NCBI RefSeq assembly: GCF_000282055.1
Contig: NZ_AKJZ01000015.1
Span: 40,339-104,338, forward strand
Reading direction: 5' to 3'
From: Flavobacterium sp. CF136
GTDB taxonomy: Bacteria; Bacteroidota; Bacteroidia; Flavobacteriales; Flavobacteriaceae
Length of the DNA stretch: 64,000 bases
The notes under the pieces are model-generated. The model did not search any database. It saw nothing but the letters and a program-made list of their open reading frames with translations, and had not been told where the DNA came from. Each line of letters begins with the position of its first letter. The first letter of the stretch is position 1. Positions 35,762 through 43,790 of this stretch are shown here, piece after piece. A program made the position numbers and the translations under genes.

Positions 35762-35889
35762 GTAGTTAAGATTTTTGATTAACGATTTTTGATTTGAGAT
35801 TTTGCATATTCTTGTCTAAAAAAAATCAAAAAGTTCTCGTTTGCCTTTTTTGGGCAAACAACACGCTCAAAATAATAAACTAACTAACC

Positions 35890-38184
35890 ATGAGGAATAA
35901 AAAAATATTAACTATTGGGGTTTTTACCCTCTTTACTGTTGGAAATATGAACGCACAGAAAAAGCCATATCTGGATAAAAATAAAACGATAGAACAACGC
36001 ATTGATTTGCTTTTACCATTAATGACTTTGGAAGAAAAGGCAGGTCAAATGAATCAATATAATGGTTTTTGGGATGTTACCGGACCAGCACCAAAAGGAG
36101 GAAGTGCAGAATTGAAATATGAACATTTGCGAAAAGGATGGGTAGGGAGTATGCTGACAGTTCGCGGTGTGAAAGAAGTTCGTGCCGTACAGAAAATTGC
36201 AGTTGAAGAAACGCGTTTGGGAATTCCGCTGATTATTGGTTTTGACGTAATTCACGGTTATAAAACATTGAGTCCAATTCCATTGGCAGAATCGGCAAGC
36301 TGGGATTTGGAAGCGATTAAAAAATCGGCAGCTATTGCGGCTGATGAAGCTTCGGCATCCGGAATTAACTGGACTTTTGGCCCAAATGTAGATGTTGCCA
36401 ATGATGCTCGTTGGGGGCGTGTTATGGAAGGTGCCGGAGAAGATCCGTATTTAGGAAGTAAAATTGCAACGGCAAGAGTGAAAGGTTTTCAGGGAGAAAC
36501 AATTGCTGATTTGACGAAAATAAATACGATTGCAGCATGTGCGAAACACTTTGCGGCATATGGATATGTTGAAGCCGGATTAGAATATAACATTGTTGAT
36601 ATTAGTAATTCTAAATTATATAATTCGGTTTTGCCTCCGTTTAAAGCGGCTGTAGATGCAGGAATTCGTACGTTTATGAATTCATTTAATACACTGAATG
36701 GTGTTCCTGCAACCGGAAATGCATTTTTACAAAGAGATATCCTGAAAGGAAAATGGAAGTTTGACGGTTTTGTAATTTCAGATTATGCTTCGATTCGTGA
36801 AATGATTGCTCACGGTTATGCAAAAGACGAAGAAGATGCAGCTTTAAAAGCTGTAGTTGCAGGTTCTGATATGGATATGGAATCGTATTTGTATGTTGCC
36901 AAATTAGTTGGTTTAGTAAAAGAAGGAAAAGTAAAAGAGGCGATGGTTGATGATGCTGTTCGCAGAATTTTACGCGTGAAATTTGAATTAGGTTTATTTG
37001 ATGACCCATACAGATATTGTGACGAGAAACGCGAAAAAGAAACTATTGGAAGTAAAGCCAATAATGATGGTGTCCTTGACATGGCGAAAAAATCAATCGT
37101 GCTTTTAAAGAATGATAAAAATTTGCTTCCGCTAAAGAAATCCGGACAAAAAATTGCTTTGATAGGCGCACTGGCAAATGATAAAACCAGCCCGTTGGGA
37201 AGCTGGAGAATTGCGGCTGATGACAATACGGCGGTTTCGGTTTTAGAAGGAATGCAGCAATATAAAGACAATAAGCTGACTTTTGAAAAAGGTGCTGACC
37301 TGACGGTTGGAAAAGTTTCTTTTTTGGATGAGGTTGTTTTTAATACAACTGACAAAAGTGGATTTGAAGCAGCTAAAACTGCAGCAAAAAATGCTGATGT
37401 AGTGGTAATGGTTTTAGGAGAACATGGTTTTCAAAGCGGTGAGGGCAGAAGCAGGACCGATCTTAATTTGCCCGGTTTACAGCAGGAATTGCTTGAAGAA
37501 ATTTATAAAGTGAATCCAAATGTTGTTTTGGTTTTAAACAACGGACGTCCGTTGAGTATTCCGTGGGCAGCAGAAAATGTTCCTGCAATTGTTGAAGCAT
37601 GGCATTTAGGAACCCAAAACGGAAATGCTGTTGCGCAAGTATTGTATGGAGATTATAATCCGAGTGGAAAATTGCCAATGTCTTTCCCGAGAAACGTAGG
37701 TCAGGTGCCAATTTATTACAATAAATATAATACCGGAAGACCTGTAAATACTGATAAAAATGTGTTTTGGACACATTATACGGATGTTGAGAAAACACCT
37801 CAGTTTCCGTTTGGATTTGGTTTGAGTTATACTAAATTCGATTATAAAAACCTGAAATTAAACAAAACTGATTTCGCAAAAGGAGAAACTGTTAAAGTTT
37901 CCGTTGAAGTTACAAATTCAGGAAATTATGACGGAAAAGAAGTAGTGCAATTATATATTCATGATGAGTTTGCAAGTATTATTCGCCCGATTAAAGAATT
38001 AAAAGGTTTTGAATTAGTTAATTTGAAAAAAGGAGAAACGAAAACAATATCTTTTACTTTAACCGAAAAAGAATTAGGTTTTTATGATAATGAAGGAAAT
38101 TATTTAGTAGAACCGGGAACTTTTAAAATTATGGTTGGAGGAAGCTCTGATGCTGGTTTGACGAGCGGTTTCGAATTGAAATAG
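35890..38184 (+). CDS. bglX: GH3 beta-glucosidase, BglX-like
   Basis: The 764-residue product has a signal peptide, a GH3 N domain with FDVIHGYKTLSPIPLA and the nucleophile block FDGFVISDYAS, the C-domain with GEHGFQSGEGRSRTDL, and a C-terminal Fn3-like domain from about 650. Length and motifs match periplasmic BglX. It would remove terminal beta-glucose, including from glucomannan oligosaccharides released by the nearby locus. It follows the two esterases by 128 bases, so one transcript is possible. Confidence 0.92.
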   Translation: MRNKKILTIGVFTLFTVGNMNAQKKPYLDKNKTIEQRIDLLLPLMTLEEKAGQMNQYNGFWDVTGPAPKGGSAELKYEHLRKGWVGSMLTVRGVKEVRAVQKIAVEETRLGIPLIIGFDVIHGYKTLSPIPLAESASWDLEAIKKSAAIAADEASASGINWTFGPNVDVANDARWGRVMEGAGEDPYLGSKIATARVKGFQGETIADLTKINTIAACAKHFAAYGYVEAGLEYNIVDISNSKLYNSVLPPFKAAVDAGIRTFMNSFNTLNGVPATGNAFLQRDILKGKWKFDGFVISDYASIREMIAHGYAKDEEDAALKAVVAGSDMDMESYLYVAKLVGLVKEGKVKEAMVDDAVRRILRVKFELGLFDDPYRYCDEKREKETIGSKANNDGVLDMAKKSIVLLKNDKNLLPLKKSGQKIALIGALANDKTSPLGSWRIAADDNTAVSVLEGMQQYKDNKLTFEKGADLTVGKVSFLDEVVFNTTDKSGFEAAKTAAKNADVVVMVLGEHGFQSGEGRSRTDLNLPGLQQELLEEIYKVNPNVVLVLNNGRPLSIPWAAENVPAIVEAWHLGTQNGNAVAQVLYGDYNPSGKLPMSFPRNVGQVPIYYNKYNTGRPVNTDKNVFWTHYTDVEKTPQFPFGFGLSYTKFDYKNLKLNKTDFAKGETVKVSVEVTNSGNYDGKEVVQLYIHDEFASIIRPIKELKGFELVNLKKGETKTISFTLTEKELGFYDNEGNYLVEPGTFKIMVGGSSDAGLTSGFELK

Positions 38185-38215
38185 ATTAAAAAAAAATAAC
38201 TTGGAAATATTTTTT

Positions 38216-38267
38216 TCACGCGGATTTAGCAGATCCCCCAATCTGCAAATCTGCGTGATTTTTTTTT
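38216..38267 (+). terminator. Terminator after the GH3 gene
   Basis: TCACGCGGATTTAGCAGAT pairs with ATCTGCAAATCTGCGTGA (one wobble, one bulge) and is followed by a run of nine T residues. Confidence 0.75.
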
Positions 38268-38306
38268 ATTAGCTAAAGTATATTTTACTAATTTGAATTG
38301 AAGTAA

Positions 38307-38638
38307 TTAATAAATCTCTAAAATCATTAATTCATTAGTTGAAAAAGATTCTATGATTTCTTTTTTCGAAACCAGAAGTTCAGCAATCTGTTTCGTGTTT
38401 TTATTAAAAGTTTTTAAAATTATAACTTTCGAGGAGCTCCTTTCAAAAGTAGTAATTTTTCGAAATCATCATCGTGAGTCAATATTGTAAGTTGGTTTTG
38501 TTTTGCAAATTCCCAAATTTCAATATCTTTTGCAGGTTGATTTATTTCAATATCTTTAGAATGAAAACAGCCTGAAAAATCATTTTCAACAAGTTTGATA
38601 ATTCTCCAGGAAATATTTGCATCCAGAAGTAATTTCAT
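38307..38638 (-). pseudogene. DUF5615 PIN-like toxin, frameshifted
   Basis: The open frame gives 72 residues (MKLLLDANISWRI, then ILTHDDDFEKLLLLKGAPRK and stop at 38420). DUF5615 proteins are usually about 110 residues. Reading on from the A-run at 38427-38429 with one base added gives KVIILKTFNKNTKQIAELLV and the expected family ending, stopping at 38307, for 110 residues in total. A single A lost from a run of four explains this. The catalytic Asp residues (LLLDANIS, LTHDDDF) are intact in the N-part. It overlaps the antitoxin gene by one base. Confidence 0.75.
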
Positions 38639-38868
38639 TATGCTGCTATTATTTTTGTTATGTTTTCTCTGTTTGCAGCAAATGCAAGTGATGCAAGAAT
38701 ATCCTCTTTTTTTAATTCCGGAAAATCTTCAATAATATCTTCAAAAGACATTCCTGTAGACAGCCATGAGAGAATATCAGAAACACAGATTCTTGTTCCT
38801 GTAATAACAGGTTTTCCAAATCTTATATCAGGATTTATAGAAATTAAGTTTTGCCAGTTATTATCCAT
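38638..38868 (-). CDS. DUF433 antitoxin
   Basis: The 76-residue protein has the DUF433 pattern: ISINPDIRFGKPVITGTRICVSDI is its core (residues 8-31), with LSWLSTGMSFEDIIEDFP following. DUF433 proteins are winged-helix antitoxins paired with DUF5615 PIN-like toxins, as here. Two overlapping -7-like elements lie about 20 bases upstream. Confidence 0.87.
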   Translation of the reverse strand: MDNNWQNLISINPDIRFGKPVITGTRICVSDILSWLSTGMSFEDIIEDFPELKKEDILASLAFAANRENITKIIAA

Positions 38869-38884
38869 AATTTTATTATTTAAA

Positions 38885-38900
38885 CAAATTTACAAAAATA
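38885..38900 (-). promoter_or_regulatory. Two -7 elements of the toxin-antitoxin pair
   Basis: On the minus strand TATTTTTG (38900-38893) directly precedes TAAATTTG (38892-38885); both match TAnnTTTG exactly. Confidence 0.4.
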
Positions 38901-38972
38901 AAGTACTAATTTGGGTTTAAAATATTTGGGATTGTTTTTATCTTTAAAATCTTTAACTATTAAACCAAAACA

Positions 38973-39929
38973 ATGAAATATAACAGATGTGGAAAAAGCG
39001 GGTTATTATTGCCTGAAATTTCTTTAGGATTATGGCATAATTTCGGATCGGTAGATAATTTTGAAAATGCCGAAAGTATAGCGGTTGAAGCTTTTGATAA
39101 AGGTATTACTCATTTTGATCTGGCCAATAACTACGGGCCTGTTCCGGGTTCTGCGGAAACTAATTTCGGAAAAATATTATGGCATAATTTTCAGGGAAAT
39201 TTACGTGATGAAATTATTATTTCTACCAAAGCAGGTTATACTATGTGGGATGGACCTTATGGGGATTGGGGATCCAGAAAGTATTTATTATCTAGTTTGG
39301 ACCAGAGTCTGAAACGGATGAAAGTTGATTATGTTGATATCTTTTATTCGCATCGTCCGGATCCCGAAACTCCAATCGAAGAAACGATGATGGCTTTGGA
39401 TCATGCAGTAAGATGTGGAAAAGCATTGTATGTTGGAATCAGTAATTATTCGGCAGAGCAAACCAGAGTTGCAGTTGATGTTTTAAAACAATTAGGAACG
39501 CCTTGTTTAATTCACCAGGCTAAATATTCGATGTTGGTACGCTGGGTAGAAGATGATTTACTGGACGTTTTAGAAGAAAAAGGAGTAGGCTGTATTGCCT
39601 TTTCACCTTTGGCACAAGGACTTTTAACAGACAAATATTTAAACGGAATCCCGGAAAATTCCAGGGCACATAATCCAAACGGGCATTTAAAAGAAGATGA
39701 AGTTACAGCAGAACGTATTCAAAAATTAATTCAATTAAATGAAGTTGCTCAAAACAGAAATCAGTCTTTGGCACAAATGGCTTTGGCCTGGCTGCAAAAG
39801 GACAAACGAATTACTTCGGTTTTAATTGGTGCGAGTTCTGTACGTCAATTAAATAATAATATTGATTGTTTGCAAGGTCTTGATTTTTCTTCTGACGAAT
39901 TAAATGCAATCGAATCAATTCTAAAATAA
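38973..39929 (+). CDS. Aldo/keto reductase (YghZ-like)
   Basis: The 318-residue protein is an AKR14-like (beta/alpha)8 reductase: HFDLANNYGPVPGSAE with the catalytic Asp and Tyr, IISTKAGY with Lys, FYSHRPDP with His, and a C-terminal NADPH site (TSVLIGASSVRQLNNN). Relatives reduce L-glyceraldehyde-3-phosphate or methylglyoxal. It lies 16 bases ahead of a Crp/Fnr gene and so probably shares its transcript. Confidence 0.9.
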   Translation: MKYNRCGKSGLLLPEISLGLWHNFGSVDNFENAESIAVEAFDKGITHFDLANNYGPVPGSAETNFGKILWHNFQGNLRDEIIISTKAGYTMWDGPYGDWGSRKYLLSSLDQSLKRMKVDYVDIFYSHRPDPETPIEETMMALDHAVRCGKALYVGISNYSAEQTRVAVDVLKQLGTPCLIHQAKYSMLVRWVEDDLLDVLEEKGVGCIAFSPLAQGLLTDKYLNGIPENSRAHNPNGHLKEDEVTAERIQKLIQLNEVAQNRNQSLAQMALAWLQKDKRITSVLIGASSVRQLNNNIDCLQGLDFSSDELNAIESILK

Positions 39930-39945
39930 TTTTATAAACTCTTCC

Positions 39946-40515
39946 ATGTTTGATCATCTTAAAAACAAGTTCCCGATTGAAGACCATAAATGGGAGAGTT
40001 ATATAAACTGTTTTCATAAACTTGAGGTTTCTGCAAAAACAGTTCTTTTAAATGAAGGAGAAATTTCTGAAAGGATCTTTATTATTGAAAAAGGCTGTAT
40101 TAGATGCTCGTTTAATAAAGACGGAAAAGATTTAACCCTGCAATTCTTTTTAGAAGGTGGAATGGTTGCTTCTATTGAAAGTTTTAGAAAGAAAATCCCA
40201 AGTCCCATTTCGATCGAAACCATTGAGCCAAGCATTTTATGGTACATTGATAAAAAAAATGTTGACAGTATTCTTAACGATTTACTTGAGATTCCGGAAT
40301 TAAGGGACAAAATTATTGACCTTATTTTCGAGCGTACTTTCGATTATATAAAACAATTTGTTTCTTTTATAAAAGATTCTCCGGAACAGCGTTATCAAAA
40401 CATTCTAAAAGAAAACCCACTGATTATTAAACGTATTCCGCAGCATTACATCGCTTCTTATTTAGGAATTACTTCAGTTCATTTAAGTCGGATAAAAAAT
40501 AAATTACGCAAATAA
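39946..40515 (+). CDS. Crp/Fnr-family transcriptional regulator
   Basis: The 189-residue protein has an N-terminal cyclic-nucleotide-binding-like beta-roll (LLNEGEISERIFIIEKGCIR) and a C-terminal HTH with RIPQHYIASYLGITSVHLSR. It lacks Fnr-type iron-sulfur cysteines. Many such small regulators in Flavobacterium control an adjacent reductase or dehydrogenase. A perfect palindrome stands between this gene and the next, which supports local control. Confidence 0.87.
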   Translation: MFDHLKNKFPIEDHKWESYINCFHKLEVSAKTVLLNEGEISERIFIIEKGCIRCSFNKDGKDLTLQFFLEGGMVASIESFRKKIPSPISIETIEPSILWYIDKKNVDSILNDLLEIPELRDKIIDLIFERTFDYIKQFVSFIKDSPEQRYQNILKENPLIIKRIPQHYIASYLGITSVHLSRIKNKLRK

Positions 40516-40530
40516 ATCCGATTTGTATTT

Positions 40531-40546
40531 GATAACAAATGTTATC
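40531..40546. promoter_or_regulatory. Palindromic operator for the Crp/Fnr regulator
   Basis: GATAACAAATGTTATC is a perfect 7-2-7 palindrome. Its centre is about 43 bases upstream of the start expected from the -7 element at 40568-40575, the usual place for an activator contacting the -35 region. No TTG stands at the right distance, which fits activator dependence. Confidence 0.6.
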
Positions 40547-40567
40547 GTCCAGCTATTTACTGCGCAC

Positions 40568-40575
40568 TAATTTTG
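40568..40575 (+). promoter_or_regulatory. -7 element of the dehydrogenase gene
   Basis: TAATTTTG is an exact TAnnTTTG match followed by C, 38 bases before the start codon. Confidence 0.6.
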
Positions 40576-40613
40576 CTTCATAAAATTTAAACACTACTTA
40601 AAATTTAAACATT

Positions 40614-41582
40614 ATGAAAGCAGCAGTAATTTATAAAAAGGGTGAATTACCACAATACACTGATTTTCCGGACCCAATTATCGAAAATGAGAACCATCTT
40701 TTAATTTCGGTTAAAGCATCGGCAGTTAAAAATTTAGATAAAAACATAGCAAGCGGAAAGCATTACTCAGCAGATGCTAAAGAAATAGCAAAAGTTGCAG
40801 GCGGCGACGGAGTAGGAATGCTCGAAGACGGCACCAGAGTTTATGCCTTAGGTGTAACGGGAATGATTGCCGAAAAAGCAATTGTAGATAAAAACAAAAT
40901 TGTAAAAGTTCCGGAAGACCTTGATGATTGTACAGCTTCAGCATTGCCAAATGCAGTTGCAGGATCAGCAATGGCTTTGCGTTTTAGGGCCAATATCCAA
41001 AAAGGAGAAACTGTTTTAATAAACGGGGCAACCGGAGTTACAGGAAAAATAGCCATTCAGCTTGCAAAACATTATGGGGCAGCAAGAATAATTGTTACCG
41101 GCAGAAATGAGCAGACTTTAAAATCATTGTTGGATTTAGGCGCAGATGAATACGTAATTCTTACGCAGCCGGATGATGATTTTAAAGCACAGATCAAGCA
41201 GATTCATACTAATACGCCAATTGATATTATAATTGATTATTTATGGGGACATTCTGCCGAATTAATTCTAAAGGCATTAAAAGGTGAAGGTTCATTTACG
41301 CATAAAACCAGATTTGTTTCTGTAGGCTCATTGGCGGGAGATTCGATTCAGTTATCATCTGAAATTTTACGAAGCGTTGATCTTCAGTTATCCGGTTCAG
41401 GTTTAGGAAGCTGGACTAAAGATGAAATGAAAAAGCTGGTAACTGATATTTTACCGGAAATGTTTGAGTTGGCAGCTTCTAAAAAGTTAGTTATAGAAAC
41501 CGTTTCGATTGATATAAAAGATATCGAAAAAGCCTGGGATATGAATATTCCTGATGGTAAGAGATTGATAATTACAATTTAA
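40614..41582 (+). CDS. Zinc-type alcohol dehydrogenase-like / quinone oxidoreductase
   Basis: The 322-residue protein is a medium-chain dehydrogenase/reductase. The N-terminal part (MKAAVIYKKGELPQY) is GroES-like and the Rossmann motif is LINGATGVTGKIAIQLAKHYGA near residue 137. Zinc-ligand cysteines are absent, so it belongs with the zinc-free quinone oxidoreductases using NAD(P)H. The palindrome upstream suggests control by the neighbouring Crp/Fnr protein. Confidence 0.87.
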   Translation: MKAAVIYKKGELPQYTDFPDPIIENENHLLISVKASAVKNLDKNIASGKHYSADAKEIAKVAGGDGVGMLEDGTRVYALGVTGMIAEKAIVDKNKIVKVPEDLDDCTASALPNAVAGSAMALRFRANIQKGETVLINGATGVTGKIAIQLAKHYGAARIIVTGRNEQTLKSLLDLGADEYVILTQPDDDFKAQIKQIHTNTPIDIIIDYLWGHSAELILKALKGEGSFTHKTRFVSVGSLAGDSIQLSSEILRSVDLQLSGSGLGSWTKDEMKKLVTDILPEMFELAASKKLVIETVSIDIKDIEKAWDMNIPDGKRLIITI

Positions 41583-41586
41583 GTAG

Positions 41587-41606
41587 AGACGCACAGCAGT
41601 GCGTCT
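41587..41606. repeat. Short hairpin copy of the 41611-41660 element
   Basis: AGACGCAC-AGCA-GTGCGTCT is a perfect eight-base stem, with the same arms as the top of the adjacent longer hairpin but with the loop sequence inverted (AGCA against TGCT). Confidence 0.7.
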
Positions 41607-41610
41607 TTAT

Positions 41611-41660
41611 ACACAACACGCGTAGAGACGCACTGCTGTGCGTCTCTACGCGTGTTGTGT
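41611..41660. terminator. Perfect 23-bp hairpin between convergent genes
   Basis: Two 23-base arms, ending GACGCAC and GTGCGTC around the loop TGCT, pair without mismatch. It lies between convergent genes and is followed by TTTAATTTTTT. It may act as a bidirectional terminator; the near-copy beside it suggests a repeat family. Confidence 0.7.
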
Positions 41661-41668
41661 TTAATTTT

Positions 41669-43651
41669 TTATTTGATGATAGCAGCTAATCCACCGCCGC
41701 TTGCTAAGTGATATTTTAGTTTTGTAGTTGAATCTACGGTTATAATTTCTTTTTTATAATCTGTTGCAGCTTTATCAGCATTTATTCCGTCAGAGAAAAT
41801 TTCAGCTTCGTATTTTTTGCCTTTTTCAAGGAATGAGAAATCAATAGTTACCTCTCTGGAACCCCAATTTGTGATTGCTCCTAAATACCATGTGTTTGCT
41901 TTTCTTCGGGCCATTACTACAAATTTTCCAACTTCACCATCTAAAGCAATCGTTTCATCAAAAGTGGTTGGTATTTTTGCAATAAAATCAGTGCTTTCCT
42001 GTTCTTTCATGTAAGCCGTAGGACTATCAGCCATCATTTGTAAAGGAGCTTCAAAAATAGTATAAAGTGCCAATTGATGACATCTTGTTCCTTGACTTAC
42101 CGGATTAGCATTACTTGGTTTGAATTCGCTTTTTGTTGCATTTCGCATTGCGCCAGGCGTATAATCCATTGGACCGGCCATCATTCTGATAAACGGAATC
42201 GAGCAATCATATGTCGGAACATCATCATTAGGTGTCCATTTATTGTTTTCTAATCCTTTTACGCCTTCAAAATTCAGAATATTCGGAAAAGTACGCTGAA
42301 TTCCGGTTGGTTTGTACATGCCATGAAAATCTATTAGCAAGTGATTGTCAGCTGCTTTTTGAGCAATATCATAAACCGAATTTACCATTTTGGCATCATC
42401 ACGATCTATGAAATCAACTTTGAAACCTTTGACTCCTAAATTAGCATAATTCTTTAAAATACCTTCAGTGTTTTTTGTCAAAGCCATCCAGGAACTCCAT
42501 AAAATAATCCCCACATTTCGTTCTTTTCCGTAAGCAATTAAAGCTTCCAAATCTACATTCGGGCTATGTTTCATTATGTCATCTTCAAGGCTCCAGCCTT
42601 CATCCAAAACCACATATTCAACTTTGTTTTTTGAGGCAAAATCAATGTAGTATTTGTAAGTTTCAGTGTTAATTCCGGCTTTAAAATCAACATTATAAAT
42701 GTTCCAGTCGTTCCACCAATCCCACGCTACTTTTCCGGGTTTGATCCAGCTGATATCTTTGATTTTTGTTGGCTCGGATAATTTCTGAACCATATCGTTA
42801 TTGGCTAAGTCTTTGTCATTTTCAGAAATAACAATAATTCTCCAAGGAAAATTTCGCTTTCCTTTTGTTTTGACTAAATAATCAGCTCTTTCAGTAATAA
42901 GTAGATTGATATTATTGAAACCTCCGTTTTTTTCCTGCAATGGATATTTGGAAAAACGAGATTCAAAACCTGATTTTGAGCTATTATTCGTTACAAATAA
43001 TCCTGGGTAATCTTCCAGATTTGCCTCCAGAAAAACTGCTTTTTTATTGTTTTTATAATCAATTAAAAATGGTAGAAAGGCCAGCGTGTCTTTTGCAAAT
43101 TCACTCATTTTTTTGTTCTCATAATGCGCTTCAAAAGCAAAAATATGAGGATCTTTCGGATTTCTTAAATCACGTACATACGGCATTAAAGTACCATAAT
43201 CCTGATCGAAATTTAAACTAACTTCTTCTGATTTAACCGTAATGTCTTTTTTCTTTTGTGTTATGAACCGATAGGCAGCACCATCATCAAAAACACGATA
43301 TTCAATGCTGAATCCATTTTTAAAATTTAAAAGGAGGAGATTGTACTGATTCTTTATTGTACTTTTTTTGTAAAAAGGAGATTCAAACGTAGTGTTTACT
43401 TTTTCTCTTTTTGAATTCAAAACCAAAACATTTTTTCCTAAAACTTCATTTTGATCCAAAGTCATTGAAATAGAGGAAGGTGCCAGAATTTGATTTTTTT
43501 CATGCAGAACAGACCATGTTATTTTTTCGCCGACCAGAATGCTGACCTTAATTTTTCCGTTAGGAGATGTTACAACAAAGTCCTGGGCTTCCTGTGAAAA
43601 TGTGGCATTAAAAAAAAGCAGTGTTAAAATAAAGAATATTCTTTTTTTCAT
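41669..43651 (-). CDS. GH97 glycoside hydrolase, probable alpha-galactosidase
   Basis: The ATG at 43651 gives 660 residues with a signal peptide (MKKRIFFILTLLFFNATFSQ); a frame nine codons longer has none. The GH97 N-terminal beta-sandwich and barrel are visible: WDWWNDWNIYNVDFKAGINT, VEYVVLDEGWS, GVKGFKVDFIDRDD and LIDFHGMYKPTG. The Asp in KVDFID corresponds to the nucleophile of retaining GH97 alpha-galactosidases rather than the inverting SusB type. It would remove galactose side chains from galactomannan. It is the last gene of the minus-strand operon. Confidence 0.85.
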   Translation of the reverse strand: MKKRIFFILTLLFFNATFSQEAQDFVVTSPNGKIKVSILVGEKITWSVLHEKNQILAPSSISMTLDQNEVLGKNVLVLNSKREKVNTTFESPFYKKSTIKNQYNLLLLNFKNGFSIEYRVFDDGAAYRFITQKKKDITVKSEEVSLNFDQDYGTLMPYVRDLRNPKDPHIFAFEAHYENKKMSEFAKDTLAFLPFLIDYKNNKKAVFLEANLEDYPGLFVTNNSSKSGFESRFSKYPLQEKNGGFNNINLLITERADYLVKTKGKRNFPWRIIVISENDKDLANNDMVQKLSEPTKIKDISWIKPGKVAWDWWNDWNIYNVDFKAGINTETYKYYIDFASKNKVEYVVLDEGWSLEDDIMKHSPNVDLEALIAYGKERNVGIILWSSWMALTKNTEGILKNYANLGVKGFKVDFIDRDDAKMVNSVYDIAQKAADNHLLIDFHGMYKPTGIQRTFPNILNFEGVKGLENNKWTPNDDVPTYDCSIPFIRMMAGPMDYTPGAMRNATKSEFKPSNANPVSQGTRCHQLALYTIFEAPLQMMADSPTAYMKEQESTDFIAKIPTTFDETIALDGEVGKFVVMARRKANTWYLGAITNWGSREVTIDFSFLEKGKKYEAEIFSDGINADKAATDYKKEIITVDSTTKLKYHLASGGGLAAIIK

Positions 43652-43675
43652 TATTAGGTTATTTGGGTATAACGG

Positions 43676-43683
43676 CAAATTTA
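43676..43683 (-). promoter_or_regulatory. -7 element ahead of the GH97 gene
   Basis: The minus strand reads TAAATTTG followed by C, an exact match, in the 139-base gap after the GH5 gene. It suggests an extra internal promoter. Confidence 0.4.
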
Positions 43684-43790
43684 ATTAATCATATGAATTA
43701 TAAAAGCGTATTTTATAAATTTATTTAAGCAGTCCTCTCAAATGAAACTTTCATAACTTATATATCGTTAAATGTTTTTTTAATTAAGAT

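Noticed and set aside
35839..35859. GTTTGCC/GGCAAAC hairpin ahead of the GH3 gene as a terminator
   Set aside because: It has no T-run after the stem and stands just before a gene; I could not assign a role.
43652..43678. N-terminal extension of the GH97 gene
   Set aside because: The signal peptide begins at the internal ATG (43651). The same reasoning moved the starts of the genes at 45083 and 25938.
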